Below are positions 14,958-15,483 of a DNA stretch of 15,483 bases, piece by piece. Made by a program: the position numbers and the translations under genes. Numbering within the stretch: position 1 is the first letter of the stretch; every line of letters starts with the position of its first letter. Under the pieces are notes generated by a model that did not search any database, was not told where the DNA came from, and saw nothing but the letters and a program-made list of their open reading frames with translations. The stretch is from Prevotellaceae bacterium (lineage in GTDB: Bacteria; Bacteroidota; Bacteroidia; Bacteroidales; Paludibacteraceae), in assembly GCA_031255055.1 (NCBI GenBank), contig JAIRTG010000039.1:1-15483 (forward strand). The letters run 5' to 3'.

Positions 14958-14989
14958 CAAAAGTAATTGTTTTTATTTTTCACATGCAA
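14958..14989 (-). promoter_or_regulatory. Bacteroidota-type promoter for dipeptidyl peptidase IV
   Basis: On the minus strand TTG (14987-14989), a 21-base spacer and TACTTTTG (14958-14965). The leader should be about 40 bases. Confidence 0.65.
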
Positions 14990-15316
14990 TTACGCAGTTG
15001 TAAACTTTCTTAATTGGGCACAAGATGGAAAACTGTGTTCAAAAACATCTCCGGTAACAAATTGCCGACAAAAAGCAAGGGATAAAGTGTTTTGTTAACA
15101 GATTATCGTCGTCCGATTTCAAAACAGGTGAAATGTCCTCAAAACGCTGATACAGCCCATATAGAAATGGTTTTGGCTTTCCCCGACAAAGGCGGCGTTT
15201 AATGTTTTTTACAAAAGAGATTAATGGAATTTTTCTATATTTGCAATCGCAGTTTTATTTTTAGATTATTAACAACAAGTAAAAACGATAAATTCTAAAT
15301 TCAAATTCTAACATCT
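14966..15316. other. Divergent intergenic region between DPP IV and the POT transporter
   Basis: About 400 bases separate the two start codons. Besides the two outward promoters I see no open frame of note, no strong inverted repeat and no recognised operator. The length is more than two promoters need, so room for a shared regulator exists, but none can be named. Confidence 0.6.
15236..15243 (+). promoter_or_regulatory. Bacteroidota-type -7 element for the POT transporter
   Basis: TATATTTG, a perfect TAnnTTTG match, about 73 bases before the start codon at 15317. No -33 TTG is found at the normal spacing. Confidence 0.55.
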
Positions 15317-15483
15317 ATGTTTAAAAATCATCCAAAAGGATTGTTACCGGCAGCGCTTGCCAACATGGGAGAGCGTTTCGGATACTACATCATGAATGCA
15401 GTACTGCTCTTATTTTTGATTTCCAAATTCGGAATACCGGAAGAAACGGGAAGTATGATATATTCATTTTTCTATGCCGGAAT
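15317..15483 (+). CDS. POT/PTR2-family peptide:H+ symporter, N-terminal part
   Basis: Partial gene: 55 complete codons before the window ends. The protein begins 'MFKNHPKGLLPAALANMGER' and continues 'FGYYIMNAVLLLFLISKFG'. The 'ANMGERFGYY' stretch is the ExxERFxYY-type signature of TM1 in proton-coupled oligopeptide transporters, here as GERFGYY, followed by a first membrane span. POT proteins import di- and tripeptides with protons across the inner membrane. The gene diverges from dipeptidyl peptidase IV, whose products it could import. The rest of the protein, and so its completeness, cannot be judged here. Confidence 0.88.
   Translation, partial: MFKNHPKGLLPAALANMGERFGYYIMNAVLLLFLISKFGIPEETGSMIYSFFYAG

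Overview
The window looks like chromosomal DNA of a member of the order Bacteroidales (Bacteroidota). The evidence is: (i) several genes are preceded by the Bacteroidota promoter element TAnnTTTG (-7), some with a TTG/TTTG box 18-21 bases upstream, and no start shows a strong Shine-Dalgarno site; (ii) an HU-like/DUF4469 protein typical of this order; (iii) a fused gamma-alpha 2-oxoacid:ferredoxin oxidoreductase; (iv) an FHS-family sugar permease next to a ROK kinase; and (v) an exported dipeptidyl peptidase IV next to a POT peptide transporter. The family cannot be fixed from the sequence alone; asaccharolytic/proteolytic relatives (Porphyromonadaceae, Tannerellaceae, Dysgonomonadaceae) are plausible.

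Layout. 1-300: a mosaic 23-bp tandem array. 353-1266: a minus-strand HU-like/DUF4469 gene with its own terminator and promoter. 1454-2950: asnS. 2979-5969: korA-korB, encoding a 2-oxoglutarate (2-oxoacid):ferredoxin oxidoreductase, with a stem-loop at the start of the leader and a clear terminator at 6001-6039. 5970-7330: a gene-free repeat island of about 1.3 kb with nested structure: GC-rich inverted arms enclose facing arrays of a heptamer, three copies of a 107-bp unit, and seven copies of a 42-bp unit placed between 107-bp copies 2 and 3. 7308-8431: a SPOR-domain envelope protein and folE in one short operon with an almost leaderless transcript. 8441-9964: gpmI, convergent with folE. 10160-12599: a minus-strand sugar uptake/phosphorylation operon (FHS permease, then ROK kinase) with promoter and terminator. 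12722-14965: dipeptidyl peptidase IV, minus strand. 15236-end: a POT peptide transporter, divergent from it and cut by the window end.

The genes fit an anaerobic, peptide- and sugar-using metabolism. DPP IV releases X-Pro/X-Ala dipeptides in the periplasm and the neighbouring POT protein can import them. The permease/ROK pair brings in and phosphorylates a hexose, and gpmI carries lower glycolysis. The Kor complex handles 2-oxoacids with ferredoxin. No tRNA, rRNA, CRISPR array, transposase or phage gene was seen. All intact genes are ordinary housekeeping types; the unusual content is the repeat DNA (1-300 and 6130-7250), which is the part most worth a second look.
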